Assembly (NCBI GenBank): GCA_026692885.1
Contig: JAPLNJ010001005.1
Coordinates: forward strand, 1-9,693
Length of the DNA stretch: 9,693 nt
Direction: 5' to 3'
DNA from: Planctomycetota bacterium
GTDB taxonomy: Bacteria; Planctomycetota; Planctomycetia; Pirellulales; Pirellulaceae
Shown: positions 1 to 6,809 of the stretch, piece after piece
Numbering within the stretch: position 1 is the stretch's first letter
How the letters are laid out: every line of letters starts with the position of its first letter
The notes under the pieces: generated by a model
Told to the model about the DNA's origin: nothing
Seen by the model: the letters and a program-made list of their open reading frames with translations, nothing else
Databases searched by the model: none
Made by a program: the position numbers and the translations under genes

Positions 1-2
1 CC

Positions 3-689
3 AACCACGGCGTCGCCGGAGCGGGCCCCCAAGTAACCGAACGCCCACTCGCGTTTGTGCGGGAGCAACTCCGACTGCCGCAGGCACCCGCCGACCGTGA
101 CCAGGTGCTGTTGGAAGAACACTTCGACGGTCGTCTGCAGGCTGGCTGGCAATGGGTTCGGGAAGACCAGGCCGAATGGCGGATCCGCGACAACCAGCTG
201 GAAGTTCGCTCGCAGCCCGGACGAATCTGGGGCGGCAACGATGCGAAAAACGTGTTGCTGCGCGGCCCCCTGAAACCGCAGAACCTGGCGGCTAGTGTCA
301 ACGTCGCCCACAAGCCCGGTGAGAAATGGGAACAGGCCGGACTGCTGTGGTATGTCGACGACGACAATTTCGTGAAGCTCATCAGCGAGCACATCGACGG
401 CAAGCTGTACGTGGTGACGGCCCGGGAACAGGGAGGCCAAGGGACCGTTGTCGGCAAGCTCGAAGTGCCCGCCGCGAATCTTCAGCTTCGGCTGCGGGTC
501 CAGGCGGGCCGCGTGACAGGGCAGTGGCGACTGCGACCAGGCGACCCGTGGTCGGATGCCGGCACTTGCGAATTCGACGCCAAGGGCGAACCGCGGTTCG
601 GCTTGTTCACGCAGAACGGACCGCCCAACGAAATCCGCTGGGTCCGGTTCGACGATTTCGCCGTGTGTGTGCTTGCCGAGGGCCGGTGA
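3..689 (+). CDS. C-terminal part of a secreted-type hydrolase or lectin-like protein with a DUF1349/GH43-C2-like concanavalin domain (5' end cut by window)
   Basis: The reading frame is open to the left edge, so the GTG at 57 is probably an internal valine and the gene starts outside the window. About 228 residues are visible. Residues ~34-226 resemble the DUF1349 / beta-xylosidase C-terminal concanavalin-A-like fold: an opening 'EEHFDGRLQAGWQW', the hallmark 'AGLLWYVDDDN' at ~112-122, and a closing 'IRWVRFDDFAV'. In known families this beta-sandwich accompanies carbohydrate-active or esterase domains and may bind glycans. The first visible residues, 'NHGVAGAGP' followed by 'ERPLAFVREQL', resemble the catalytic-His loop and last helix of an alpha/beta hydrolase, so the whole protein may be an esterase-lectin fusion; this is inference. 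It ends with TGA and converges on the ceramidase-like gene, 67 bp away. Confidence 0.75.
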   Translation, partial: NHGVAGAGPQVTERPLAFVREQLRLPQAPADRDQVLLEEHFDGRLQAGWQWVREDQAEWRIRDNQLEVRSQPGRIWGGNDAKNVLLRGPLKPQNLAASVNVAHKPGEKWEQAGLLWYVDDDNFVKLISEHIDGKLYVVTAREQGGQGTVVGKLEVPAANLQLRLRVQAGRVTGQWRLRPGDPWSDAGTCEFDAKGEPRFGLFTQNGPPNEIRWVRFDDFAVCVLAEGR

Positions 690-756
690 CGCGAAAACCC
701 TCGCCTGACCGTTCCGTGGTTGAGGAAGCCGCTCGCTCCTGCCCGCCGGAAGCAGT
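690..756. other. short convergent intergenic gap
   Basis: This 67-bp gap lies between two converging stop codons. It must hold any terminators for both genes, but I see no strong GC hairpin followed by a T run on either strand. Confidence 0.4.
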
Positions 757-2250
757 TTACTTCCACAGTTCCGCGATGATTTCCACGGTCTTATCGACCA
801 GCATCTGTCCGCCTTCCGGACCGATGATGTTGCTTTGCGGGATGGCCGAATACGAGCCGGCAGCTTGGGCGCGGGCGGTCGGCAAGTAGCTGCCGAAGCC
901 GGACATCTGGAGGATGAATGTCTGCGTCGCTTGCGACCGGGCTTTGATGCGAATGCCGTATTCGCAATACAGTTCAAACGGATTGGAGCAGACCACCAGA
1001 TCGCCGAGCCGGACGACGTGAATCTCGACGGGATACGTCGCCTCCGGATGCTTCTGCAGTTGCTCGTAGCGCTGCACGACCCCGGACTGCCAGTCTCTGG
1101 CCATGAAGGCCACTCGGGCTGCGCTGGCCGGGTCTTTTTCGAGCTGCGCCAGCACCTTGTTGTACTCCGCCTGGGCTTGTTGGTACTGCGCCTCGGAAAT
1201 CTTGTTCAACGGCAACTGCAGCGTGACGGCGACATGTTTCAGAACCGGGTCGACGAACTTCTCCTGTTGGACCGCGTCGAATGTTTGACTGACAGACAGC
1301 TCGATCCGCCGGGCCAATTCCTGCATCTCGTTGATGCCGCGCAGCGTGCGCATGCGCGCATTGGCGGCTTTGTGCAGCAGCGGACGCGGTGACATGTCCC
1401 CGGCCGCAGCACCCCAGCCCAGCACGACGATCCCTTCCCCGTACCGCGCCTTCAACTTGTCACGAACCGGTAGCCAATAATCCGCGTTGATGGAGGATTG
1501 ACCTTCGACAACCTGCGAGGGACAGGCCACGTTGACGATCATCGCCTTCAAGTTATCCTGCCGATCGTAGAAGAAAATGGTGCCGACGTCGTCATCGTCC
1601 ATGCCTTCCAGATTGACAAAGTCCGCCCGGTTCGTGTTGCCGTACATCTGCGCGGAACCATTCGCATAAACGGCCCGACGGCCGAAGCCGATGCTATTCC
1701 GGTCGAGCCCATAAGACATCTTGCCCGGCGCGACGTTCTTCCAGGCGGCCACAATGCCGTCGCTGATCTTGTCGGCCAGATAGCCGATCGTTTCTTCGAC
1801 GGTCAACGTTTGATCGTTAACCGGAATGCCCGGCGTTCCCGGCTGGAGCACCGGAGCCGTATGTGTGTGCGTGGCTGTCAGGACCATGTTTTGAACGTTA
1901 ATCGAAGCGTCCTTTTTCGCCACCGCGTCTCGGACCGCTTGGACAAAGACTTCCGGCAACTGCAGGAGGTCCAGAGAGACGAAGGTTGTCCGTGCGTCCG
2001 CGGACTGCAGGGTTGTCCGTGCGTCCGCGGACTGCAACGCGACCACGTTGGCCGTCAACGGCGTGTCTGGTTTTGTCGAAAGTCGCAGGCCGAATTGTCC
2101 CCACAGGGCCACGGCCTTGTTTGGCGTGATGTCGACCGCTGCGATTCCGACCTGCAATTCAGCACTGGATAACAGGGCGGGGAATACGAGCCAGACAAAC
2201 AACCCGCTGCAGACCGTCGTGAATGCCGCTCTGAGTGAAAACATCTTCAT
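757..2250 (-). CDS. exported neutral/alkaline ceramidase-like protein (PF04734-type N-terminal domain only)
   Basis: The 497-residue protein starts with a Sec signal peptide (hydrophobic residues ~8-28, 'LLSSAEL' cleavage area). The mature part matches the N-terminal domain of neutral/alkaline non-lysosomal ceramidases: 'VGIAAVDITP' (34-43), 'TATHTHTAP' (125-133), 'NVACPSQVVE' (240-249), 'GWGAAAGDMSPR' (278-289), 'CSNPFELYCEYG' (421-432) and 'GFGSYLPT' (451-458). Known enzymes cleave N-acyl-sphingosine with a zinc site; they also have a C-terminal immunoglobulin-like domain, which is absent here. The second zinc-ligand His of the family appears to be Pro in 'ACPS', so true ceramidase activity is uncertain; a related amide or ester hydrolase is possible. 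Residues 72-89 hold a 9-residue tandem duplication. The ATG at 2250 is supported by AAGGAG six bases upstream. It is the last gene of the minus-strand series. Confidence 0.87.
   Translation of the reverse strand: MKMFSLRAAFTTVCSGLFVWLVFPALLSSAELQVGIAAVDITPNKAVALWGQFGLRLSTKPDTPLTANVVALQSADARTTLQSADARTTFVSLDLLQLPEVFVQAVRDAVAKKDASINVQNMVLTATHTHTAPVLQPGTPGIPVNDQTLTVEETIGYLADKISDGIVAAWKNVAPGKMSYGLDRNSIGFGRRAVYANGSAQMYGNTNRADFVNLEGMDDDDVGTIFFYDRQDNLKAMIVNVACPSQVVEGQSSINADYWLPVRDKLKARYGEGIVVLGWGAAAGDMSPRPLLHKAANARMRTLRGINEMQELARRIELSVSQTFDAVQQEKFVDPVLKHVAVTLQLPLNKISEAQYQQAQAEYNKVLAQLEKDPASAARVAFMARDWQSGVVQRYEQLQKHPEATYPVEIHVVRLGDLVVCSNPFELYCEYGIRIKARSQATQTFILQMSGFGSYLPTARAQAAGSYSAIPQSNIIGPEGGQMLVDKTVEIIAELWK
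1984..2037. repeat. 27-bp tandem duplication inside the ceramidase-like gene
   Basis: Two adjacent 27-bp units (1984-2010 and 2011-2037) differ only at the last base. Translated on the minus strand they give LQSADARTT twice in a row (residues 72-89). The duplication keeps the frame and lies between two conserved core strands, just before 'FVSLDLLQL'. Confidence 0.95.
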
Positions 2251-2256
2251 GCCAGA

Positions 2257-2262
2257 CTCCTT
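2257..2262 (-). promoter_or_regulatory. ribosome binding site of the ceramidase-like gene
   Basis: AAGGAG on the minus strand, six bases before the ATG at 2250. It fixes the start in front of the signal peptide rather than at the Met two codons further in. Confidence 0.8.
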
Positions 2263-2292
2263 GTTGATACCATCGCGGATTATTCATACTCC

Positions 2293-2434
2293 TGTAGGCC
2301 GGAACAAACAACCGGAAGCACTGCCGGAACTTCGGTCCCTTCCGGCGCGTGGCGTCTGCACCAAGCGGGTTCTTCCTGCGAGCGTCGGTTGCGCCGTTCC
2401 GGCATAGTCTTGCGCGACCTCGTTCCGGCCTACA
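2293..2434. repeat. 142-bp palindrome-rich element with 13-bp terminal inverted repeats
   Basis: TGTAGGCCGGAAC at 2293-2305 is the exact reverse complement of GTTCCGGCCTACA at 2422-2434. Inside, the core CCGGAA occurs three times forward (2299, 2312, 2324) and then three times as TTCCGG (2340, 2397, 2423), so the element is symmetric. GCCGGAA (2323-2329) and TTCCGGC (2340-2346) can form a hairpin with a 10-base loop. GGATTA (2278-2283) and TAATCC (2435-2440) extend the symmetry outside the termini. No transposase is present. It fills the gap between the broken oxidoreductase gene and the ceramidase-like gene. A MITE- or REP-like dispersed element is the best reading; copy number cannot be judged from one window. 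Confidence 0.75.
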
Positions 2435-2445
2435 TAATCCGGGCG

Positions 2446-3572
2446 TCAGACCTCGATCCGGTACGCCGGGCGTTGTTCGCGGCGGAGCCAGGTGTCGGCC
2501 TGTGCATCGCCCACGAAGAACTCCTTCTCGGGATCCCACTGCAGCTTGCGTCCCAGCCGGATGGAGAGGTTGGCCAAATGGCAGGTGGATACCGAGCGAT
2601 GCTGGCTGACGACGTCGGAGATCGGCGGCCGGCGGGTTTTCACGCAGTCGAAGAAATTGCCGATATGGTTGACGATCGCGTCGAGTTTGCCCGCCTTCAG
2701 CGTGCGCGCAGCGTTGTCGTCCGGATAGCTGCCGTAGAGTTTCTCTCGCAGTCCGGGATGGAAGGGAAGCTCGTTCGGGGTCACGCCGAGCGAAGCAGCC
2801 AGATCTTCCACATGTCGTGGGCGCCCCAGTCGGTCATCTTTCCGCCCGAGTACTCGTACCACCAGCGGAACGTGTAGTGGCACCGCTCCTCCACGTAGAG
2901 CACGTTGGGCGTCGGCCCTTGCCACAAGTCCCAGTTCAGGCAGCCGGGCACTTCGCGCACGGCAAACGGTCCACCGGTCGGGTTGGGCGACTCGGACGCG
3001 GTCACGGTGTGCAGCTTTCCCAAGTGGCCAAGGCGCACGAGCTCCACGGCCAACCGGAACCGGGCGTCGCTGCGTTGCCAGGACCCGGTCTGCAACACGC
3101 GGCCGGTGTCCTTGATCACCCGGCAGAGAAGCTTTCCCTCATCGATTGTCAAGGTCAACGGCTTCTCGCAGTAGATGTCGATCCCGGCCTTCGCGGCCTC
3201 GATGGCAATCTTCGTGTGCCAGTGATCGGGCGTGGCGATCAGCACCACGTCGATCTTTTCCTTCTCGAACATCCGGCGGTAGTCTTCGTAGATTTTCGGC
3301 GTGCTGCCGAAGCTCGCCCGGGCCTGCTCCCGGACGTTCCGATCCACGTCGGCAATCGCCACGATGTCGCCATGCGCCCTGGCTTTCTCGGTAATCACCG
3401 AGCCCTGATACCGCAGGCCGACGGCCGCAATCCGGAATCGATCGTTTTTCGACTTCGGCTGATCGGCCTGTTCGGCGTGGGCCGTGAAGATGTAGGGTGC
3501 CGAGAGGCCAGCCGCGACCGCACCAATCGTGGTTGCCAGAAATCGCCGTCGGGGTGTGAGCGAGGTGGTCAT
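2446..3572 (-). pseudogene. Tat-signal Gfo/Idh/MocA oxidoreductase broken by an internal deletion and frameshift
   Basis: The N-terminal part begins at ATG 3572 with the Tat signal 'PRRRFLATT', then a Rossmann domain ('FRIAAVGLRYQGSV', ~46-59; 'LIATPDHWHTKIA', 111-123; 'CEKPLTLT', 135-142) and 'YSGGKMTDWGAH' (241-252). Right after this His the frame goes off-family and stops at 2781. The family C-terminus continues in another minus-strand frame from ~2810 to TGA 2446: 'NHIGNFFDCVKTRRPPISD', 'VSQHRSVSTCHLANLSIRLG', 'WDPEKEFFVGD'. Joined, the pieces give ~373 residues against 434 in the intact neighbour, so roughly 60-100 residues of the C-terminal sheet domain, including the usual helix after WGAH, are missing. 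Known members are NAD(P)-dependent sugar or inositol oxidoreductases. The broken product would almost certainly be inactive. The start is supported by AGGAG at 3580-3584. Confidence 0.85.
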
Positions 3573-3579
3573 GGGTGGT

Positions 3580-3584
3580 CTCCT
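3580..3584 (-). promoter_or_regulatory. ribosome binding site deciding the start of the broken oxidoreductase gene
   Basis: AGGAG on the minus strand, seven bases before ATG 3572. It favours the Tat-signal start over an upstream in-frame ATG at 3722, which would add 50 residues encoded by the repeat element. Confidence 0.8.
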
Positions 3585-3615
3585 GGGTAACAGTGGAACA
3601 CGAGAGAACGGGGAT

Positions 3616-3705
3616 TGGGAGGGCGACGCTCCCGCGGAGCTGTGGGCCGTCCCGGACGGCCCGCTCCGGCTCGGCGGGGTGCCCACTGGGCCCCTCGCCC
3701 TCCCA
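3616..3705. repeat. 90-bp GC-rich palindromic element with 11-bp inverted termini
   Basis: TGGGAGGGCGA (3616-3626) is the exact reverse complement of TCGCCCTCCCA (3695-3705). Inside are a near-perfect palindrome, GGGCCGTCC-C-GGACGGCCC (3644-3662), and a small hairpin, GCTCC-CGC-GGAGC (3628-3640). It lies between the two oxidoreductase genes. RNA from either strand could fold strongly here, so it may attenuate or terminate transcription between them; that role is inference. No coding capacity of its own is apparent. Confidence 0.7.
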
Positions 3706-3729
3706 GGCCATTGGCAACCCATGTAGTCA

Positions 3730-5034
3730 TTAGAGTCTCTGCAAGTCGGCCCAGTGTCCCTCGCGATAGGTCCGCTTGGTCAGGGCGTTGGCCTCGGTGT
3801 CGTCGATGATTTGTTCGGTTTTCGGGTCGAAGGTCAATTGTTGCCGGCCGGTGCGAGCCAGTAGGTTGCTCAGGTGGGCGAGGGTGGCCGAGAGATGGCC
3901 AATCTCGATGTCGGCATTTGGGCGCCGGTCGGAGCGGATCGCGTCGAGGAAATCGGCCGCGTGGTCCCCGGTGTTGTACTTGCCCTGGGCCTCTTGGCGC
4001 AGGGCGTTCTTCCGGCCGTAGAGCTGCCAGCCCTTTTGCATGTCGATCGTCAAGTAGCCTTCGTCGCCGTAGAAGGTGCAGCCGTCTTCGCAGTCGTCTT
4101 GCACATAGGGCGTCCAGATCCGCTGTTCGTAGACGAGCAATTGCTTGGGCCGGGCGGCACCGTCGCCGGGGTATTCGAAGGTCACGTACTGGGTGTCGGG
4201 GAACTGTTGGTCGTCGTCGAAGTACATCTTCCCGCAAAATCCTGCCACTCGCGTGGGATGCGTTTTCATGTCGAGGCCCCACAGCGCGACGTCCATCTGG
4301 TGCGCGCCGCGGTTGCCGGCATCGCCGGTGCCAAAGTTGGTCCACCAGTGCCAGGTGTAGTGGAACCGGTTGGTCTGGAACGGCAACATCGGCGCCGGGC
4401 CGACCCACAGGTCATAGTCGAGGCCGGCGGGCGGGGTGGAAGGTTGGCAGTGGCCGATGTTCACACGCTGCTGACTGGTCCACGTCTTCACGATCAGCAC
4501 CTTGCCCACGGCTCCCTCGCGGACCAGGGCGATGGCATCCTGGAACACCTTGGTGCTGCGGGTCTGGGTGCCCACCTGCATCACCCGACCGCTGCGCCGC
4601 GCCGCCTCGATCATCCGCCGGCCTTCGTGAATACTGTGTGAGCAGGGCTTTTCCACGTAGACATGCTTGCCGGCTTGGCAGGCCAAAATAGCCGCCGGTG
4701 CATGCCAGTGATCCGGGGCAGCGATGACCACGGCATCGACCGTGCGGTCATCGAGAATCTTGCGGAAGTCGGCCACGGCATGTTCCGCGCCGAGCGTTTT
4801 CTTGGCCCGTTCCACGCGGCCTTGGTCCGGATCGCACGCATAGGCGATTTTGGCGCCTTGCTTCAGAAGTTCCTCACCCACGGTGCAGCCTCGCGCGCAG
4901 CCCACCACGCCCACCACAATTCGCTGATTGGCGCCCTGGGCTTGGATGGCGGGGGCGGCGAAGGCCCCGAGCGCCATGGCGGCCGCGCTACGCGTCGTCT
5001 GGTGCAGAAAACTTCTGCGCGTTTGTCGAGGCAT
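3730..5034 (-). CDS. Tat-exported Gfo/Idh/MocA family oxidoreductase
   Basis: The 434-residue protein has the Tat signal 'TRRSFLHQTT' (5-14) and an Ala-rich hydrophobic stretch to ~32. The Rossmann domain follows: 'VVGVVGCARG' (40-49) as a GxxGxxxG-type nucleotide loop, 'VIAAPDHWHAPAA' (103-115) and 'VYVEKPCSH' (125-133) with the family's catalytic Lys in EKP. The C-terminal domain carries 'GLDYDLWVGPAP' (204-215) and 'NRGAHQMDVALWGLD' (241-255) with the conserved His and Asp. Family members oxidise or epimerise sugars and cyclitols with NAD(P); the exact substrate cannot be told. As a Tat substrate it would fold with cofactor before export. ATG 5034 is supported by AAGGAG six bases upstream. 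It heads the minus-strand series, with its broken paralogue 157 bp downstream. Confidence 0.93.
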   Translation of the reverse strand: MPRQTRRSFLHQTTRSAAAMALGAFAAPAIQAQGANQRIVVGVVGCARGCTVGEELLKQGAKIAYACDPDQGRVERAKKTLGAEHAVADFRKILDDRTVDAVVIAAPDHWHAPAAILACQAGKHVYVEKPCSHSIHEGRRMIEAARRSGRVMQVGTQTRSTKVFQDAIALVREGAVGKVLIVKTWTSQQRVNIGHCQPSTPPAGLDYDLWVGPAPMLPFQTNRFHYTWHWWTNFGTGDAGNRGAHQMDVALWGLDMKTHPTRVAGFCGKMYFDDDQQFPDTQYVTFEYPGDGAARPKQLLVYEQRIWTPYVQDDCEDGCTFYGDEGYLTIDMQKGWQLYGRKNALRQEAQGKYNTGDHAADFLDAIRSDRRPNADIEIGHLSATLAHLSNLLARTGRQQLTFDPKTEQIIDDTEANALTKRTYREGHWADLQRL

Positions 5035-5040
5035 GTCAGT

Positions 5041-5046
5041 CTCCTT
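5041..5046 (-). promoter_or_regulatory. ribosome binding site of the intact oxidoreductase
   Basis: AAGGAG on the minus strand with a six-base spacer to ATG 5034. Confidence 0.8.
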
Positions 5047-5053
5047 GGGCGCT

Positions 5054-5083
5054 ATTTTTCGTCCATGTTTTGGGCGTTGTCAA
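5054..5083 (-). promoter_or_regulatory. candidate sigma70-type promoter for the oxidoreductase series
   Basis: On the minus strand, TTGACA (5083-5078) is followed after 18 bases by AAAAAT (5059-5054). The -35 box is perfect and the -10 is weak (4 of 6). The implied transcript start would lie only about ten bases before the start codon, overlapping the ribosome binding site, so the leader would be very short; this lowers confidence. Confidence 0.25.
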
Positions 5084-5101
5084 TCCCCTCACCCTTTGTT
5101 A

Positions 5102-5123
5102 ACGTGGGGGGCTGTGGCCACGT
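5102..5123. promoter_or_regulatory. inverted repeat in the divergent intergenic region, possible operator
   Basis: ACGTGG (5102-5107) and CCACGT (5118-5123) form an inverted repeat with a 10-base spacer, and GTGGCCAC (5114-5121) is itself palindromic. It lies between the divergent oxidoreductase and propeller genes, where a shared regulator could bind. No regulator gene is nearby, so this is only a candidate. Confidence 0.25.
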
Positions 5124-5193
5124 GTAGCCTATCCGAGCGAAAGCGAAAACCATCGAGCCGCGGCCTGCTTGCCGCGAGAAACAGGGGCCCACC

Positions 5194-6435
5194 ATGCACG
5201 TCACGCGGCGAGATTTCCTGACGACTTCGGCGGCGGCTTGGGCGACGGGACGTTGCGCGGCAAACGGCTTGCGGGCCGCCGAGGAAACGTTGCCTCCCGT
5301 GCGCGCCATCACCCGGGGTCCCAGGTTCCATTGGTTCGCCTACTACGACAAACTCCAGTTCGATCCCACCAATCGCTATGTGTTGGGCATGCAGGTCGAC
5401 TTCGAGCACCGCTCGCCGACGCCGGAGGATGCCATCAAGGTGGGCCTGATCGATCTGGTCGACGGCGATCGGTGGGTCGAGCTGAGCCAATCGACCGCCT
5501 GGTGTTGGCAGCAAGGGTGTATGCTGCAGTGGCGGCCCGGCTCGACCGACGAGGTGCTCTTCAACGATCGCCAGGGCGATCGTTACGTGTGCCAGATTCT
5601 GAACGTGAAGACCCGCGCCAAGCGGACCGTGCCGCAGCCGATTTACGCCGTCAGCCCTGACGGCCGTTGGGCCGTGGCCACCGATTTTCGCCGCCTGAGC
5701 GACACGCGGCCAGGATACGGCTACAATGGCATCCCCGATCCCAACCGGGATGTATTGGCCCCCCAGGACTCAGGTATCTGGCGAGTGGATCTGGAAACAG
5801 GACGGCAGGATTTGCTGATCCGTCTGGCCGACGTGGCTAAGATCCCCTTCCCGGGCCACGATCTCAGCCGAGCCAAGCACTGGTTCAACCACCTGCTGGT
5901 CAATCCCGACGGAACGCGGTTCGAGTTCCTGCACCGATTCCTGGAGCCGGGCGCCCGCGCACACGTCACCCGCATGTTCACCGCCGCGCCGGACGGATCC
6001 GACCTGCGGGTCGTGGACACCAACGGTGTGACCTCGCATTTCATCTGGCGCGATCCGCAGCACATCCTGGCCTGGTCCAAGCAGCCGGGGCCGGGGTTCT
6101 ACGTGTTCGAGGACCGGCCGGGTGGGAAGATCGAGATCGTCGGGCCGGGCATGCCCACCGGCGACGGACACTGCACCTACCTGCCGGGCAACCAGTGGGT
6201 GCTGTGCGACACCTATCCCGACCGCAATCGCCACCAGCACGTCTACCTGTACCACGTGCCCACCGGGCGTGTGGTGCCGCTGGGACAGTTCCCGCTGGCG
6301 AAAGAGTACACGGGCGAGTGGCGTTGCGACACGCATCCGCGGCTCAGCCGCGATGGCCGCAGCGTGACGATCGACTCGCCGCACCAAGGCGGCCGCCAGA
6401 TCTACCTGATCGACATTCGCGGGATCGTGGGGTAG
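5194..6435 (+). CDS. Tat-exported TolB/WD40-like beta-propeller protein
   Basis: The 413-residue protein begins with the Tat signal 'TRRDFLTTSAAAW' (4-16). The rest has propeller-like repeats of the PD40/TolB kind: 'YAVSPDGRWAVATD' (151-164), 'LLVNPDGTRFEFL' (234-246), 'FTAAPDGSDLRVVD' (262-275), 'GHCTYLPGNQWVLCDT' (325-340) and 'HPRLSRDGRSVTID' (381-394). The spaced His residues in 'TSHFIW', 'DGHCTY' and 'THPRLS' recall PL22 oligogalacturonate lyase-type propellers, which use His and a metal, but I cannot align the full metal site. Lyase activity is therefore only a possibility; a substrate-binding propeller is as likely. The start follows AGGGG (5183-5187) with a six-base gap. It is transcribed divergently from the oxidoreductase, 159 bp away. 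Confidence 0.8.
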   Translation: MHVTRRDFLTTSAAAWATGRCAANGLRAAEETLPPVRAITRGPRFHWFAYYDKLQFDPTNRYVLGMQVDFEHRSPTPEDAIKVGLIDLVDGDRWVELSQSTAWCWQQGCMLQWRPGSTDEVLFNDRQGDRYVCQILNVKTRAKRTVPQPIYAVSPDGRWAVATDFRRLSDTRPGYGYNGIPDPNRDVLAPQDSGIWRVDLETGRQDLLIRLADVAKIPFPGHDLSRAKHWFNHLLVNPDGTRFEFLHRFLEPGARAHVTRMFTAAPDGSDLRVVDTNGVTSHFIWRDPQHILAWSKQPGPGFYVFEDRPGGKIEIVGPGMPTGDGHCTYLPGNQWVLCDTYPDRNRHQHVYLYHVPTGRVVPLGQFPLAKEYTGEWRCDTHPRLSRDGRSVTIDSPHQGGRQIYLIDIRGIVG

Positions 6436-6809
6436 CGCCAATCGGGCGTGTGCAATCGATCGGTGGCCGCCCCGCAATGAGAAATCGGTCGCGATAGCAG
6501 AACAGTTCCGCGGGCCGGTTTGCGAGGCGGGTGCGGACGGGGTAGCATGTGATCTTCGCCCTGCGGGAAGTGCCCCCAGCGGTAGTCCCAGTCGCTAGTC
6601 TGGTAGATTCGCCAGCGAACAAGGCTTCGGCCGATGGGACGGCGAGGTGTTCGAGACGCAGGACATCTTCGACGCTTGGCTCCGATCGCCATTGCTGTTG
6701 GTCTGAGCCGCAGGGTCGTCAGACGGCTACTCCGACACTGCTTCTGGACGCCAGCTGAGTGCCGTACAATGAAGCTCATCCCCAGACTCATCCATAACAG
6801 GAGCTGCCC
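6436..6809. other. 374-bp stretch without a clear gene; possible decayed coding fragments
   Basis: No complete ORF with homology or a good ribosome binding site is seen, apart from the leader of the next gene. Two fragments read as coding-like. On the plus strand, 6626-6706 encodes a run containing 'RWDGEVFETQDIFDAWLRSP' up to a TGA, with a TAG 30 bases upstream. On the minus strand, 6617-6537 encodes a run containing 'WDYRWGHFPQGEDHML'. Both may be gene remnants or GC-rich chance. TACAAT at 6765-6770 could be a -10 box for the flavin reductase but lacks a good -35. Confidence 0.35.
6799..6803 (+). promoter_or_regulatory. ribosome binding site of the flavin reductase gene
   Basis: AGGAG, six bases before ATG 6810. 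Confidence 0.8.

Noticed and set aside
57..59. GTG as the start of the first gene
   Set aside because: The frame is open to the window edge and the upstream residues look like coding sequence, so the GTG is most likely an internal valine.
835..2172. Long plus-strand open frames opposite the ceramidase-like gene
   Set aside because: They mirror the codon structure of a clear gene in high-GC DNA and show no family pattern.
2159..2539. 126-codon minus-strand ORF across the gap upstream of the ceramidase-like gene
   Set aside because: It runs through the repeat element and overlaps two gene ends in other frames; it is a by-product of a GC-rich repeat.
3573..3722. 50-residue N-terminal extension of the broken oxidoreductase
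   Set aside because: It is encoded by the palindromic element, and a ribosome binding site and Tat signal both mark 3572 as the start.
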